Part shown: positions 8,055 to 16,225 of the stretch, in pieces
Layout: each line of letters begins with the position of its first letter
How positions within the stretch are numbered: position 1 is the stretch's first letter
NCBI GenBank assembly: GCA_964469935.1
Contig: CAYXZQ010000007.1
Span: 1-47,653 of the forward strand
DNA length: 47,653 nt
From: CAYXZQ01 sp964469935
GTDB taxonomy: Archaea > Nanobdellota > Nanobdellia > Woesearchaeales > DSVV01
Reading direction: 5' to 3'
Translations under genes and position numbers: made by a program
Notes under the pieces: model-generated
Database searches by the model: none
Told to the model about the DNA's origin: nothing
The model's input: only the letters and a program-made list of their open reading frames with translations

Positions 8055-8191
8055 TTGGAATCACACAAGATTTAAACAATGAAATCATATCTACAGCAGC
8101 AGATCCAGTGAAAGAAGAATATCATATTTGTTCGGCTTTGCTGTCATGTCCATGCACAATCAGATGGAATATATAAAACTTTTGGTGATGA

Positions 8192-9121
8192 TTAAGATGA
8201 AACGCATTTATATTCCCTGCAGACGAATCCTGCCTTGCAATGCGCATCTACACCGCATTCCACGCACTTGTTGTTCTTGTAGGCGATGGAGCTTCCCTGG
8301 CATATCCTGTAACCTGTCCTGCAGTTCTCGCACGGATAGTCCAGGCAGGTCATGTCTGTGCAGGGAGGGCTGACAGCTATTATCTGCCTGCTTATGCAGG
8401 TGTGGTCCGAGAAGCATTCGAACCCGTCCTTGCAGTCGCTGTCCTGCCTGCATTCGACGCAGCTGCCGTCATCAGTTTTGATGTATTTTCCCAGCTTGCA
8501 GTCATTGCAAAGCGTATCGCATGTCTCAGGGCTTGCAGGCGAGCCGACCATGAGGTTGTAGAGCCTCCCGGTGCACCTTGACGTGTCCTGGACAGCATTG
8601 TCGAACCTCAGCGTGTTGTTGAAGAGGCAGCTCATGTTGACGTCGACAAGGCTAGAGTCGGGGTTCTGCGTGAACATGGAAACTACCTCGCAGTACCCTT
8701 CACTGGGGCCAATAATTCTGTAGTAGTATTCAGTGCCGTCGACAGCAGACGATAAGTATTCGTCAGGCCTGCATGCCGAGAAGCTGGCCTGGAAAGAGGC
8801 ATAGGCGTCGGCGCTGGCATTTGCCGGTGCAGAGACAGCCGCTTCCTGCTGCAGGTTGGCTGCAGGCTCCGCCGGGCTGCTAAGCAAGTAGTACGATGTG
8901 CCGATTATCACGAGCAGGATGATGAATATGAGGGCGTAATTCATCAGGTTGTCTTTTTTTATTTTCCCCTCTACCTGGTCCTCCTTGTTGACGAAGTCGA
9001 TTGCGGCGATGACATCGTGCCTGGCATTCCCGTCCCTTGTCAGCTTGTCATAGATGCCTGATTCAGAAGTCCCTTTCTTCCTCTCTTTTTTCACGAGGCT
9101 GACTATCTTCTTGTCCACCAT
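8192..9121 (-). CDS. Membrane-anchored protein with Cys-rich extracellular repeats
   Basis: The family was not identified. The 309-residue protein has an N-terminal charged helical segment (residues 1-45) resembling small helical modules found before membrane helices in many archaeal proteins. One membrane helix (about 60-80) follows, then a low-complexity Ala/Glu linker and an extracellular part. The last 110 residues are Cys-rich, with two copies of a CVEC-x5-DC or CVEC-x5-HC unit ending in F-x-C (CVECRQDSDCKDGFEC and CVECGVDAHCKAGFVC), suggesting disulfide-knotted repeats. Similar Cys spacing is seen in the Hint protein (25469) and the exported protein at 28859, so they may belong to one envelope system. 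A box A-like TTTAAATATAG lies about 30 bases before the start. Confidence 0.75.
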   Translation of the reverse strand: MVDKKIVSLVKKERKKGTSESGIYDKLTRDGNARHDVIAAIDFVNKEDQVEGKIKKDNLMNYALIFIILLVIIGTSYYLLSSPAEPAANLQQEAAVSAPANASADAYASFQASFSACRPDEYLSSAVDGTEYYYRIIGPSEGYCEVVSMFTQNPDSSLVDVNMSCLFNNTLRFDNAVQDTSRCTGRLYNLMVGSPASPETCDTLCNDCKLGKYIKTDDGSCVECRQDSDCKDGFECFSDHTCISRQIIAVSPPCTDMTCLDYPCENCRTGYRICQGSSIAYKNNKCVECGVDAHCKAGFVCREYKCVSS

Positions 9122-9179
9122 CAGGAGTATCCCTGCCTTTTGCTATATTTAAAGGTTTTCAATCAGCAGAAGCCATAAG

Positions 9180-10409
9180 TCAGATGAACCTTGTGAGCCT
9201 CGGCTGGGTCCTGATTTCCTTGAGCATGCGGCTGTTCTTCAGGATCACGTCAGCCTCGAAGCCGAATTTTTTCTTCAGGAGAGCCCTCGTGTACTTGAGC
9301 ATCAGCTCGAGCGAGCCGAACCTGAGAGGGCTTGCATCAAGCGATTTCCTTGCAGCCTCGCGCGTCACCCATACCCCGAGAGGTGCGGCATATTCCCCTG
9401 TTATAACCCTTATCACGAGGCAGGACGCCTGCCGTTTCATGGATTTCAGCTTCTCGAGCACCGCAAGCCTCACAGAGTAGTATCCTCCTGCGCATTCCTC
9501 TGCATAGCTCTTCCTGCCCTGCCAGGACTCGTAGTCAGTGGAATAGTTCACCTTCTGCTCTGTGTTCCAGCTCGCCTTGGGCATGTAGGTCTCGAAGAGC
9601 TCGTAGCTCCAGATCCCAGGGATCATCATGACAAGGTAATAGTTCCCGAGATAGCTTCCGAAGAATGCCCTGTGCTCCCCTGCCTGCTGGAAATCCCTGA
9701 CAGTCCCAAGGATGTCCTTTCCAAGAGTGTCGTCGACAGCGGTTATTGACCACCTTGAAGGCACGAGCTTCCGGTTCTTGCCTATGCCCAGGTTGCCCAC
9801 AGAGAAGAGCCTTGTCAGGAAATTCTCGTCAAACCCGCGGCTGAAGAGATATTTCAGAGCGTCTGCTGACTTCAGGTCAGTGTCTGATACGACCTTGTCC
9901 ACCTTGGTGTGGACCTTGGGGTTGGATGTGATGTCCGCCTTCTTCAGCTCACCCCTGGGCCCAGTGGGCGCCATGTCATTCTCTGAATTGAGCCTGAACC
10001 TGGGCTTATCCTCAAGGCCGATCTCCACGTCCACAGGCCTGCTTGCCATGCCTATCTCCTGGCTTATGTCAAGGAACCTGCTATGCTCCCTTATGTTCGC
10101 CCTGAACCTGGAGTTGATGAGCGAGCTCCTCAGGTCGATTATCCTCGGTATCTGGAAGTTCTCCTTTCCCCAGTGCCTAGGCGCGTCGTAGAGCCATGCG
10201 TCATCCGGCTGCTCAGGAGGCGAGAGGATGCCTATGTTAACGTAGGGATAGCCGTACCTTCCCACGAAGGGTGCAGGGCTCCGGCCTGAGAACTCGCTCG
10301 ACGTCAGCCTGTCCCTCACCCTGAACATGGACTCGGACTTAGCTATGTGCGGGCAGAACGCCCTTCCGCAGAATCCCCTGCCCTTGCACTTTATGCACTG
10401 GATGTCCAT
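9180..10409 (-). CDS. nreA: Archaeal DNA repair protein NreA
   Basis: NreA is an archaeal protein linked to repair of DNA damage and to PCNA. The start MDIQCIKCKGRGFCGRAFCPHI carries the N-terminal Cys cluster (Cys5, Cys8, Cys14, Cys19) typical of the family and probably binds zinc. The body contains SPAPFVGRYGYPYVNIG, a strong NreA signature. The C-terminus ends TQPRLTRFI, a likely PIP box (Q-x-x-L-x-x-F) for PCNA binding. Length is 409 residues, as expected; 87 further in-frame upstream codons run through the promoter region and were excluded. It is transcribed divergently from the membrane gene at 10531. Confidence 0.88.
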   Translation of the reverse strand: MDIQCIKCKGRGFCGRAFCPHIAKSESMFRVRDRLTSSEFSGRSPAPFVGRYGYPYVNIGILSPPEQPDDAWLYDAPRHWGKENFQIPRIIDLRSSLINSRFRANIREHSRFLDISQEIGMASRPVDVEIGLEDKPRFRLNSENDMAPTGPRGELKKADITSNPKVHTKVDKVVSDTDLKSADALKYLFSRGFDENFLTRLFSVGNLGIGKNRKLVPSRWSITAVDDTLGKDILGTVRDFQQAGEHRAFFGSYLGNYYLVMMIPGIWSYELFETYMPKASWNTEQKVNYSTDYESWQGRKSYAEECAGGYYSVRLAVLEKLKSMKRQASCLVIRVITGEYAAPLGVWVTREAARKSLDASPLRFGSLELMLKYTRALLKKKFGFEADVILKNSRMLKEIRTQPRLTRFI

Positions 10410-10530
10410 ACAATGGAGAAAATGAATATAGAATAAAAAGATTGCTTTTGATAATGGATTATGAAACCGAATCCAACAAATTAATTGATCATGGAAAATA
10501 TTATATATTGATTGCTCCGTTAATGAATCC

Positions 10531-11259
10531 ATGACAGGATACCGGGCAAATCTTGTGAATTCAAGGGCCCTACCCATCTTTGGAGGATTCATCGGGCTGA
10601 TCCTGTTCTCCTGGATATTCATACACGATATTTTGACCCTTCTCTTTTTCGGGATCCCCATCATGATCATTGCAGGCTACTTGGTATTTTCTCTTATAAG
10701 ATATTCCAGCACAGCAATTGCCATCGACAATGAACGCATAATATTCAGCAGGAAATTTGCAGAACCCATAGTGATATTGAAAAATGATGTGACAAGCATA
10801 TATGAGGGTTATTTTTATAGAGGGAAACTTGCTGAGGCCAGGAGGATAAGATACCTCCAGAAGAGGACGCCCAAGATCATGACAAGTGAGAAATACGGGC
10901 TCTGGATAGTATCAGGAAACAGTGAGATATTCATCGATGCGGCACTCTTCGGCTCTGATTACAGCCGCATCAGGGAAGAGCTCAGCAACAGCCATGGGAA
11001 AATCGCTGTTGACAATGATGAGGTAGTCGGTTCCCGGATGGATGAAGAAAAACTTAAGATAAGGCAGAGTCCTGAAAGAGTCCTTCCCAGGATATGGATA
11101 GCCTCAATAGCGACCTTGGCATTTTGCGTATATCTCTATTATATATTGCATCTTACAGTGGTCGCCCTGGCTGTCCTGATAGGTGGCGGCGGAGCCGTGC
11201 TATTCAGCGTAATCATCTATCATCAAATCAAGAGCAGGAAGAAATCAGGGGCATGGTGA
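10531..11259 (+). CDS. Four-helix membrane protein with a PH-like middle domain
   Basis: The family was not firmly recognised. Two hydrophobic segments (about residues 15-33 and 35-56) are followed by a soluble beta-rich stretch (IAIDNERIIFSRKF, residues 64-155) that resembles bacterial PH-like domains, then two more hydrophobic segments (about 187-232) and a basic tail. The segments form close pairs, suggesting two hairpins with the soluble domain between. A TATA-like AATATTATATATTG lies about 30 bases before the ATG. Codon use is slightly more AT-rich than the neighbours. Function unknown. Confidence 0.7.
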   Translation: MTGYRANLVNSRALPIFGGFIGLILFSWIFIHDILTLLFFGIPIMIIAGYLVFSLIRYSSTAIAIDNERIIFSRKFAEPIVILKNDVTSIYEGYFYRGKLAEARRIRYLQKRTPKIMTSEKYGLWIVSGNSEIFIDAALFGSDYSRIREELSNSHGKIAVDNDEVVGSRMDEEKLKIRQSPERVLPRIWIASIATLAFCVYLYYILHLTVVALAVLIGGGGAVLFSVIIYHQIKSRKKSGAW

Positions 11260-11267
11260 GACCTGGC

Positions 11268-12737
11268 CTATTTCGTGATTATGCCGTGTACGTCTGCATC
11301 CTTTCCTGCAGGCGCTGACTGGAGCTCGACCACAGCGTTCTCATGCAGCTCCTTTATGTCCTTGCACCCAGCGCTTGAGAGCGAGCTCTTCATCTTGAGA
11401 GTGGTCTCCCTGAGATTGGAGTATATAGAACCTATATGCGGGACGAAACCTTCAACACCCTCCTCGAAGAAGGTGTCTGCAGTGGAGGAGTACCTGCCGT
11501 AGCTCTTGGCCCTTGCAGAAGCCTCCATCCAGTATTCCTTGAGCGGTCCCAGGGTCGGGTGGTTGCGAAGGCCCCCTTCTGCCTCTGTGAACTGGGCGAA
11601 GAACTTGCCCATCATGACACTGTCCGCACCGAGGGCGAGAGCGACCATTATCTGGCCGGAATTCGATATGCTGCCGTCGGATATCACCGGCAGGTATGTC
11701 CCTGTCCTGTTGAAGAACTCGTCCCTTGCCCCGCAGATATCGATGAGGGCTGTCGCCTGACCCCTGCCCGTGCCTTTCTGCGCCTGCGTCGTGCAGCCTG
11801 AACCAGTTCCCATCCCTACCTTGACGCCGTCAAAGCCCGCCTCTGCGAGGAAGTTGAACGCCTCTGCCGTGATTATGTTTCCGCCTATGACAGGCACGTC
11901 CTTTGCCTTCTTCCTTATGTATTTCAGGGTCTCGGCCTGGAACTCAGAATATCCGTCGGATGCGTCTATGAATATTACGTCGACACCCGCCTCTATCAGA
12001 GCGTCCACCCTCTTCTTGTCATGGGGCTGGGTGGAGACCGCGCCAGCGACAAGGTACCTCTTCTTGTCGTCGACTATGCTGTCCGGGAAATAGAGCTGCT
12101 TCTCCATGTCCTTCTTGAAGACCACTGATTTCAGGTTGCCTTTGGCATCGACTATGGGGAGGACGTCTATTCCGTGCTTGACCATCTTCCTGTTGGCGTC
12201 GCCAAGGCTTATGCCCTCTTCTGCCGTGACCAGCTTTTCTGCCATGTGGTCCTTGACCAGGTCGTCGCGGTGGAGCTTCGGGTCGAAGTTCTTGCTCGTT
12301 ATTATTCCCTGGAGCTTTCCATTCTGCTTTCCGCCGGTCGTAACCGGGAACTTCCCGTAGCCTTTCTCCTTCATGAGCTTTACGACGGATGATATCTTGT
12401 CATCCTTTGAGACAGTGAGAACATTGTCCTGGAACCCTGCCTTGAACCTCTTGACATATTTCACCGTCTCTGCCTGTTCGTCGATGGAGACGCTGCATGG
12501 GATAACACTGATCCCTCCGAGCTGGGCGAGAGCGATTGCGAGGTTTTTGCCTGATACTGCCTGCATCGCTGCGCTTATCAGAGGTATGTTTATGTGGAGA
12601 AAACCGCTGCCTGAAGGCAACCTGCAGAGCCTTGTCCTCAGGCTTGCCTTTGACATGACGTTCCTTGTGTCGGTCTTGCCTGTCAGCAGCCTGAACTGGC
12701 TCAGGCTCCTGCTCGGCTCGTATATTATCCTTGTCAT
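11268..12737 (-). CDS. guaB: IMP dehydrogenase
   Basis: IMPDH oxidises IMP to XMP with NAD, the first step of GMP synthesis. The TIM barrel is split by a pair of CBS domains (about residues 100-220; VSKDDKISSVVKLMKEKGYG and EEGISLGDANRKMVKHGID). The catalytic Cys loop reads GMGTGSGCTTQ instead of the usual GPGSICTTR. It keeps the Cys and Thr, and the Gln and following GRGQATA resemble the trypanosomatid-type loop. The flap Arg-Tyr is present (GRYSS). Length is 489 residues, normal. Without knowledge of close relatives a GMP reductase-like role cannot be fully excluded, but the CBS insertion and size favour IMPDH. A box A (ACTATTTAAAG) lies about 55 bases upstream. Confidence 0.9.
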   Translation of the reverse strand: MTRIIYEPSRSLSQFRLLTGKTDTRNVMSKASLRTRLCRLPSGSGFLHINIPLISAAMQAVSGKNLAIALAQLGGISVIPCSVSIDEQAETVKYVKRFKAGFQDNVLTVSKDDKISSVVKLMKEKGYGKFPVTTGGKQNGKLQGIITSKNFDPKLHRDDLVKDHMAEKLVTAEEGISLGDANRKMVKHGIDVLPIVDAKGNLKSVVFKKDMEKQLYFPDSIVDDKKRYLVAGAVSTQPHDKKRVDALIEAGVDVIFIDASDGYSEFQAETLKYIRKKAKDVPVIGGNIITAEAFNFLAEAGFDGVKVGMGTGSGCTTQAQKGTGRGQATALIDICGARDEFFNRTGTYLPVISDGSISNSGQIMVALALGADSVMMGKFFAQFTEAEGGLRNHPTLGPLKEYWMEASARAKSYGRYSSTADTFFEEGVEGFVPHIGSIYSNLRETTLKMKSSLSSAGCKDIKELHENAVVELQSAPAGKDADVHGIITK

Positions 12738-12815
12738 CCTTATTCACGCATCAAGAACTCTCTTTTTTCTGCTTGAAGATTAGGCAGTTCTTTAAATAGT
12801 TTTCTAATCATCCCG

Positions 12816-13136
12816 CTAAACAAGGGGGAGGTCAGCATGCTCCCAGGCGATGATGCCTCCGTCGAGGACGTAGATGTGCCTGAAGCCCATCTGATACATC
12901 ATCCCTGCTGCAGGCACTGTCCTGTTCATGGTCCTGCAATGGACGAGATAGGTCTTTTCCCTGTTCAGGCTGTCAAGCTGCTGCGAGAAGTTCTCTGAGA
13001 AGAAATTTATGTTCATGGCGCCGTCTATGTGGCCCTGCTCGAATTCCCCCGGTGTCCTGAAATCCAGTACGACAGGAGATTCTTTCTGGATCAGATTTTG
13101 CGCCTTTTCTGCCGTGATTTTCTCGATTTCTGCCAT
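12816..13136 (-). CDS. Single-domain rhodanese-like protein
   Basis: This is a 106-residue rhodanese fold, probably a cytoplasmic sulfur carrier or sulfurtransferase. It contains VVLDFRTPGEFEQGHIDGAMNI, typical of the family N-terminal half, and an active-site loop HCRTMNRT with the catalytic Cys. The loop differs from the common CRSGxRS. The C-terminal GGIIAWEHADLPL matches the family. It shares a divergent promoter region with the gene at 13213. The sulfur acceptor cannot be deduced. Confidence 0.88.
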   Translation of the reverse strand: MAEIEKITAEKAQNLIQKESPVVLDFRTPGEFEQGHIDGAMNINFFSENFSQQLDSLNREKTYLVHCRTMNRTVPAAGMMYQMGFRHIYVLDGGIIAWEHADLPLV

Positions 13137-13156
13137 TTTTCCCGTTCCTGTGTCGG

Positions 13157-13172
13157 AAATATTTAAATATTT
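13157..13172. promoter_or_regulatory. 16-base palindromic bidirectional box A
   Basis: AAATATTTAAATATTT is a perfect palindrome lying between the divergent rhodanese (start 13136) and the 13213 gene. It contains a TTTAAATA box on both strands, about 29 bases from the rhodanese ATG, giving it a very short leader. Confidence 0.6.
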
Positions 13173-13212
13173 GCTTGTAATCTATAGGTAATTATTGAAT
13201 CAGCAGTGATTT

Positions 13213-14532
13213 GTGGGCAGGATTGAAATGAAAGAGCTGATGGAAAGGTTTCGCAGGAATTACCACCTCGTAATGTACCCGGAAGATGTCTTCTCCCTAA
13301 TGCAACTTATGCGAAGATACAGCAATAATAGGGTCCGCGACCTTGAAAGGATTCTCTCAGCGATCGATATCAAGATAACGACCAGGTTTCTCATGAACAT
13401 CATCAAGAGACATTTCGACTTTACGATGAACCCCGGCGATTATGAGATGCTTACGAGGCTGACAGAGAAGAACGGGGGGTTTTCAGAGGAAGGCATCACA
13501 TGGGGTTATGAGCTCAATGAGCAAGGGATACGGAAGATAAGCCGCATGCTGGAAAAGAGCCCGGATGAGATACTCATGAAGTACGACATGTCCAGGTTCA
13601 ACCTCGTCAGGATAAAGAGCCATCTATACTGGTACAATTCCAGATTCCTCACAGCGCTCGGGAAGCTCAATAGGGGCGATCAGGAGACGAGCCTGAAGCA
13701 TAATGTCGGCGCATACAGGTGTCTTGAAAAGGCTGAAAAATGCCTTGAGGAGATAGCCAGTGACAAGAGCACCAATGCGGATTTTGACATATTCCACATA
13801 AACAAGTCGAAGGCCAACAAAGCGAGGAGGTTATCCGCAATCGAGAATGGCGAAAGGTCTTACGAGTGGCTGTGCCAGTCTTACGAGGACCTGAAGAGGG
13901 CCGTATGGGTAATGCAGGCCAGGGGCGTGGAAGAGCTCGATGCCAGAGCCCAGGCAAATCTCGCTGAGACCCTGGAGATCATCTCCAAGCTTGCAGAGAA
14001 AATTTCAACCCACAATCTCTGCAAGGAGCCCAGGCATATGCTTGAAGAGTCCATCAGCTACGACCTTAAATCAGCTGAGGCCAACAGTACGGAGAATTTC
14101 AACAAGAGCCTGCTCGCTTATGCGCATGCAGGAAGGAAGCATAACATGCTTTATGATGCATTCGGGGACGAGCATGACAGGAAGCAGGCGATAATCATAT
14201 ACCGGACATTCCTTAAAGGTTACGAGTCCCTCGGCTTGTTCAGGAGAAGCAGTTCCTTGCGTGGGTTCTCATTCAGGGACAATCATGGGAAATCAAGGTA
14301 CCATTTGAGTCTTTACGTCAAGATAAAGAACCTGGTAGATGAGCTGAGGAAAGGTAAGAATGTCAGTCTTGATGAAAAATACCAGAAGTTCGCCCGCAAG
14401 ATTGGAAGGGACCGGTTCAATTCGAGGAAGTCCGGCATCTGCCCGAAACATTCTGCCGTCGAAAACGACTTAGGTCAGGAGCCTGAGGAAATTCTGCTTG
14501 AAAAGAGGGCGGTTGGGTCATATCACGCCTGA
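13213..14532 (+). CDS. Hypothetical helical protein
   Basis: Not recognised. The 439-residue protein has no signal peptide or membrane segment and is predicted to be mostly alpha-helical and basic at both ends. The middle (about residues 125-335) contains regularly spaced helices with Leu, Ala, Tyr and Glu, which could be TPR-like or a helical bundle, but no convincing repeat was found. The start is GTG at 13213; an ATG five codons later (13228) is equally possible and there is no strong ribosome site. It shares the palindromic promoter with the rhodanese gene. Confidence 0.7.
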   Translation: MGRIEMKELMERFRRNYHLVMYPEDVFSLMQLMRRYSNNRVRDLERILSAIDIKITTRFLMNIIKRHFDFTMNPGDYEMLTRLTEKNGGFSEEGITWGYELNEQGIRKISRMLEKSPDEILMKYDMSRFNLVRIKSHLYWYNSRFLTALGKLNRGDQETSLKHNVGAYRCLEKAEKCLEEIASDKSTNADFDIFHINKSKANKARRLSAIENGERSYEWLCQSYEDLKRAVWVMQARGVEELDARAQANLAETLEIISKLAEKISTHNLCKEPRHMLEESISYDLKSAEANSTENFNKSLLAYAHAGRKHNMLYDAFGDEHDRKQAIIIYRTFLKGYESLGLFRRSSSLRGFSFRDNHGKSRYHLSLYVKIKNLVDELRKGKNVSLDEKYQKFARKIGRDRFNSRKSGICPKHSAVENDLGQEPEEILLEKRAVGSYHA

Positions 14533-14574
14533 ATCACCAATCCTTTTATATATACTTATATCCTGACATTCTTC

Positions 14575-14883
14575 ATGGCTGCGAATATCCTCATAATCCT
14601 GCTTATGCTCCTGCCCGCAATCGTATTCTGGATAATCCTGAAGATCGTCAGAATCAGGCTCTATGCATACAAGAGGGCAAAATATCCCGATGAGTACAGG
14701 GATTCCGGGTACCAGACCATGGGACTGACTTTTGCGATGGACGTGTTCAGGAACCCGCACCCCGAGGACAGGAGGTACTCGGCGATGCTCAGGAACGCAA
14801 GGCTAGTGTTCCTGATAACATCCTGCATCATAATCGTCACTCTCTATGCTGTCTACCTCTACCTGAACAGGAGGCTCGGCTGA
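14575..14883 (+). CDS. Small two-helix membrane protein
   Basis: Not recognised. The 102-residue protein has an N-terminal hydrophobic segment (about residues 4-26), a charged loop rich in Arg, Tyr and Asp, and a second hydrophobic segment (about 78-97) with a basic tail. A TATA-like CTTTTATATATAC stands about 30 bases before the ATG, so the leader is very short. Its stop overlaps the next start by one base (TGATG), so the two are coupled. Confidence 0.75.
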   Translation: MAANILIILLMLLPAIVFWIILKIVRIRLYAYKRAKYPDEYRDSGYQTMGLTFAMDVFRNPHPEDRRYSAMLRNARLVFLITSCIIIVTLYAVYLYLNRRLG

Positions 14884-15197
14884 TGGACCATTTCGACCAG
14901 CTCAAAGAAGGCATCACAGAAGTGGTGATAACAAAGCATTTCAAAAGGGACTCCCATGATTTTGATGTAAGTACGATAATCGATTCTGACCACGAAGGTT
15001 TCACCCACCTGCACAAGTACGAGGAGAACATATCAGGCAGCCATGTCTTTCGAGCCCTCAAAGACGGGACGCATTACGTGTATGCCATAGACAGGGGCCA
15101 CAGGCTGATATTTCTGAGGGCGTTCTCGAATTTCAGGGAGTACTGCAAGTTTCTCGATGACAAAAAGGCGATCGAGAAGATGATTGAGCAAGTCTAG
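14883..15197 (+). CDS. Small soluble protein, weakly RelE/ParE-like
   Basis: The family is not certain. The 104-residue soluble protein has a C-terminal half, FRALKDGTHYVYAIDRGHRLIFLRAF, whose strand pattern loosely recalls RelE/ParE toxin folds (a basic residue, then alternating strands). The usual antitoxin partner is absent: the upstream coupled gene encodes a two-helix membrane protein instead. It may be a partner of that membrane protein. Treat the toxin resemblance as a guess only. Confidence 0.65.
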   Translation: MDHFDQLKEGITEVVITKHFKRDSHDFDVSTIIDSDHEGFTHLHKYEENISGSHVFRALKDGTHYVYAIDRGHRLIFLRAFSNFREYCKFLDDKKAIEKMIEQV

Positions 15198-15230
15198 AGG
15201 CTATCAGCCAGGACATCATGCCTTTCCGGC

Positions 15231-15500
15231 TCATTTCAGGTTCTTGAGGTGGCTGTGGTAATGGTAGTGCCCCTTTCCCCTGTTGTGGCTGCTCTTGGCG
15301 ACAATCAGGAGCATGACCGCAATTGTATAGAACGAGATGGTGAGCGCGGGGTCTGCATCTGAGACGTGGTACCTTATGCCCTGCACAAGGAAGAATATGA
15401 ACAGCACGAGGCTTACCACCATCATTATATAATACAGGTTGGCGTGGTTGAACCTGTACCTGAGCTCCTTTTCGCTTATCTCCTGTTGTTTCTTTGCCAT
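15231..15500 (-). CDS. Small two-helix membrane protein with His-rich tail
   Basis: Not recognised. The 89-residue protein starts MAKKQQEISEKELRYRF, has two hydrophobic segments (about residues 24-44 and 53-70) and ends in a His/Lys-rich tail (HNRGKGHYHYHSHLK) that could bind metal or acidic lipid heads. The ATG at 15500 is preferred because AGGTGA stands four bases before it; an in-frame GTG two codons upstream exists. It follows the coiled-coil gene with a three-base gap, so both are probably one transcript. Confidence 0.72.
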   Translation of the reverse strand: MAKKQQEISEKELRYRFNHANLYYIMMVVSLVLFIFFLVQGIRYHVSDADPALTISFYTIAVMLLIVAKSSHNRGKGHYHYHSHLKNLK

Positions 15501-15502
15501 TT

Positions 15503-16108
15503 TCACCTTGTGACGAATACGAGTATGAAGAACGCTATGCCGATGACCACGAAGGCGCCGATGCCGATGAGCCCGGTCCTTGCAAGCCTGTTCGCGACGA
15601 CCTCGCCTATCTCGTTTATCTTGTAGTTGACGTTCTCAAGCACCCTCTTCTGGAAGTATGATATGTTGTCGTTTATGGTCCCGGCATTCTGGTTGAAATC
15701 GCGCATGGCTTTTGCAAGGGCGCCCATGCTCTGCTTGTCTGCCGCATCGAACATCTCGATGACACCGTTGAGACGCTTGACCACAGTGTCAAGCTCCATC
15801 TTCTGCTTGGGAAACGACGCATTTATCTCGGTCATCTTCTGGAGCGTCGTCTTTATATAGGTAAGCTCCTGATTAAGCAGTTCCCTGAGCTGGTTGTCGT
15901 TGTTATCGACCTTCTGGTTGAGCCTCCTGAAATTGTCAAGCATCTCCTGGTATTGCTGAGGTGATATCCCGCCGAAGCCCTCTCCCGTCGCAGCCGCAAG
16001 ATTCGGGTCCCTGACAAGCATCTGGTTTATGACCTCAAGATTGGTCGCAAGTATCTTAATCTGCTCCTCCATCTTGCTGTTGTCCTTATTGTCACCGAGA
16101 ATGCCCAT
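15503..16108 (-). CDS. Coiled-coil protein with C-terminal membrane anchor
   Basis: Not recognised. The 201-residue protein is mostly heptad-rich helix with Asn, Gln, Glu, Leu and Met (residues 10-170), and ends in one strongly hydrophobic segment (about 178-199, GLIGIGAFVVIGIAFFILVFV) followed by Thr-Arg. It is therefore tail-anchored, with the coiled coil in the cytoplasm. Its promoter faces that of the secretion ATPase gene through an 11-base inverted repeat, so it may be co-regulated with the pilus-like locus. A role as a membrane-associated adaptor is only a guess. Confidence 0.75.
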   Translation of the reverse strand: MGILGDNKDNSKMEEQIKILATNLEVINQMLVRDPNLAAATGEGFGGISPQQYQEMLDNFRRLNQKVDNNDNQLRELLNQELTYIKTTLQKMTEINASFPKQKMELDTVVKRLNGVIEMFDAADKQSMGALAKAMRDFNQNAGTINDNISYFQKRVLENVNYKINEIGEVVANRLARTGLIGIGAFVVIGIAFFILVFVTR

Positions 16109-16143
16109 TCAGCCCACCTGCATCTGCTCTGGAGCGACGTATA

Positions 16144-16187
16144 TAAAAACCTTTCTTATTATTTTCCAATGACTACAAAGGTTTTTA
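16144..16187. promoter_or_regulatory. 11-base inverted repeat carrying two divergent TATA boxes
   Basis: TAAAAACCTTT (16144-16154) and AAAGGTTTTTA (16177-16187) form a perfect inverted repeat with a 22-base spacer. Each arm reads AAAGGTTTTTA-A/T-A in the direction of its gene, so the arms are probably two copies of a BRE plus box A element, one for the coiled-coil gene (minus) and one for the secretion ATPase (plus). Confidence 0.6.
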
Positions 16188-16225
16188 AAGTCATGTCGTA
16201 AGTATCAGCTCAGGGTGCGGGTTGT

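Noticed and set aside
8137..8190. GTGATGA box resembling a C/D guide RNA
   Set aside because: No matching D box (CTGA) at the right distance and the segment reaches into the end of the Cys-rich gene.
14883..15197. RelE-type toxin with an antitoxin partner
   Set aside because: Only a loose strand resemblance; the coupled gene is a membrane protein, not an antitoxin.
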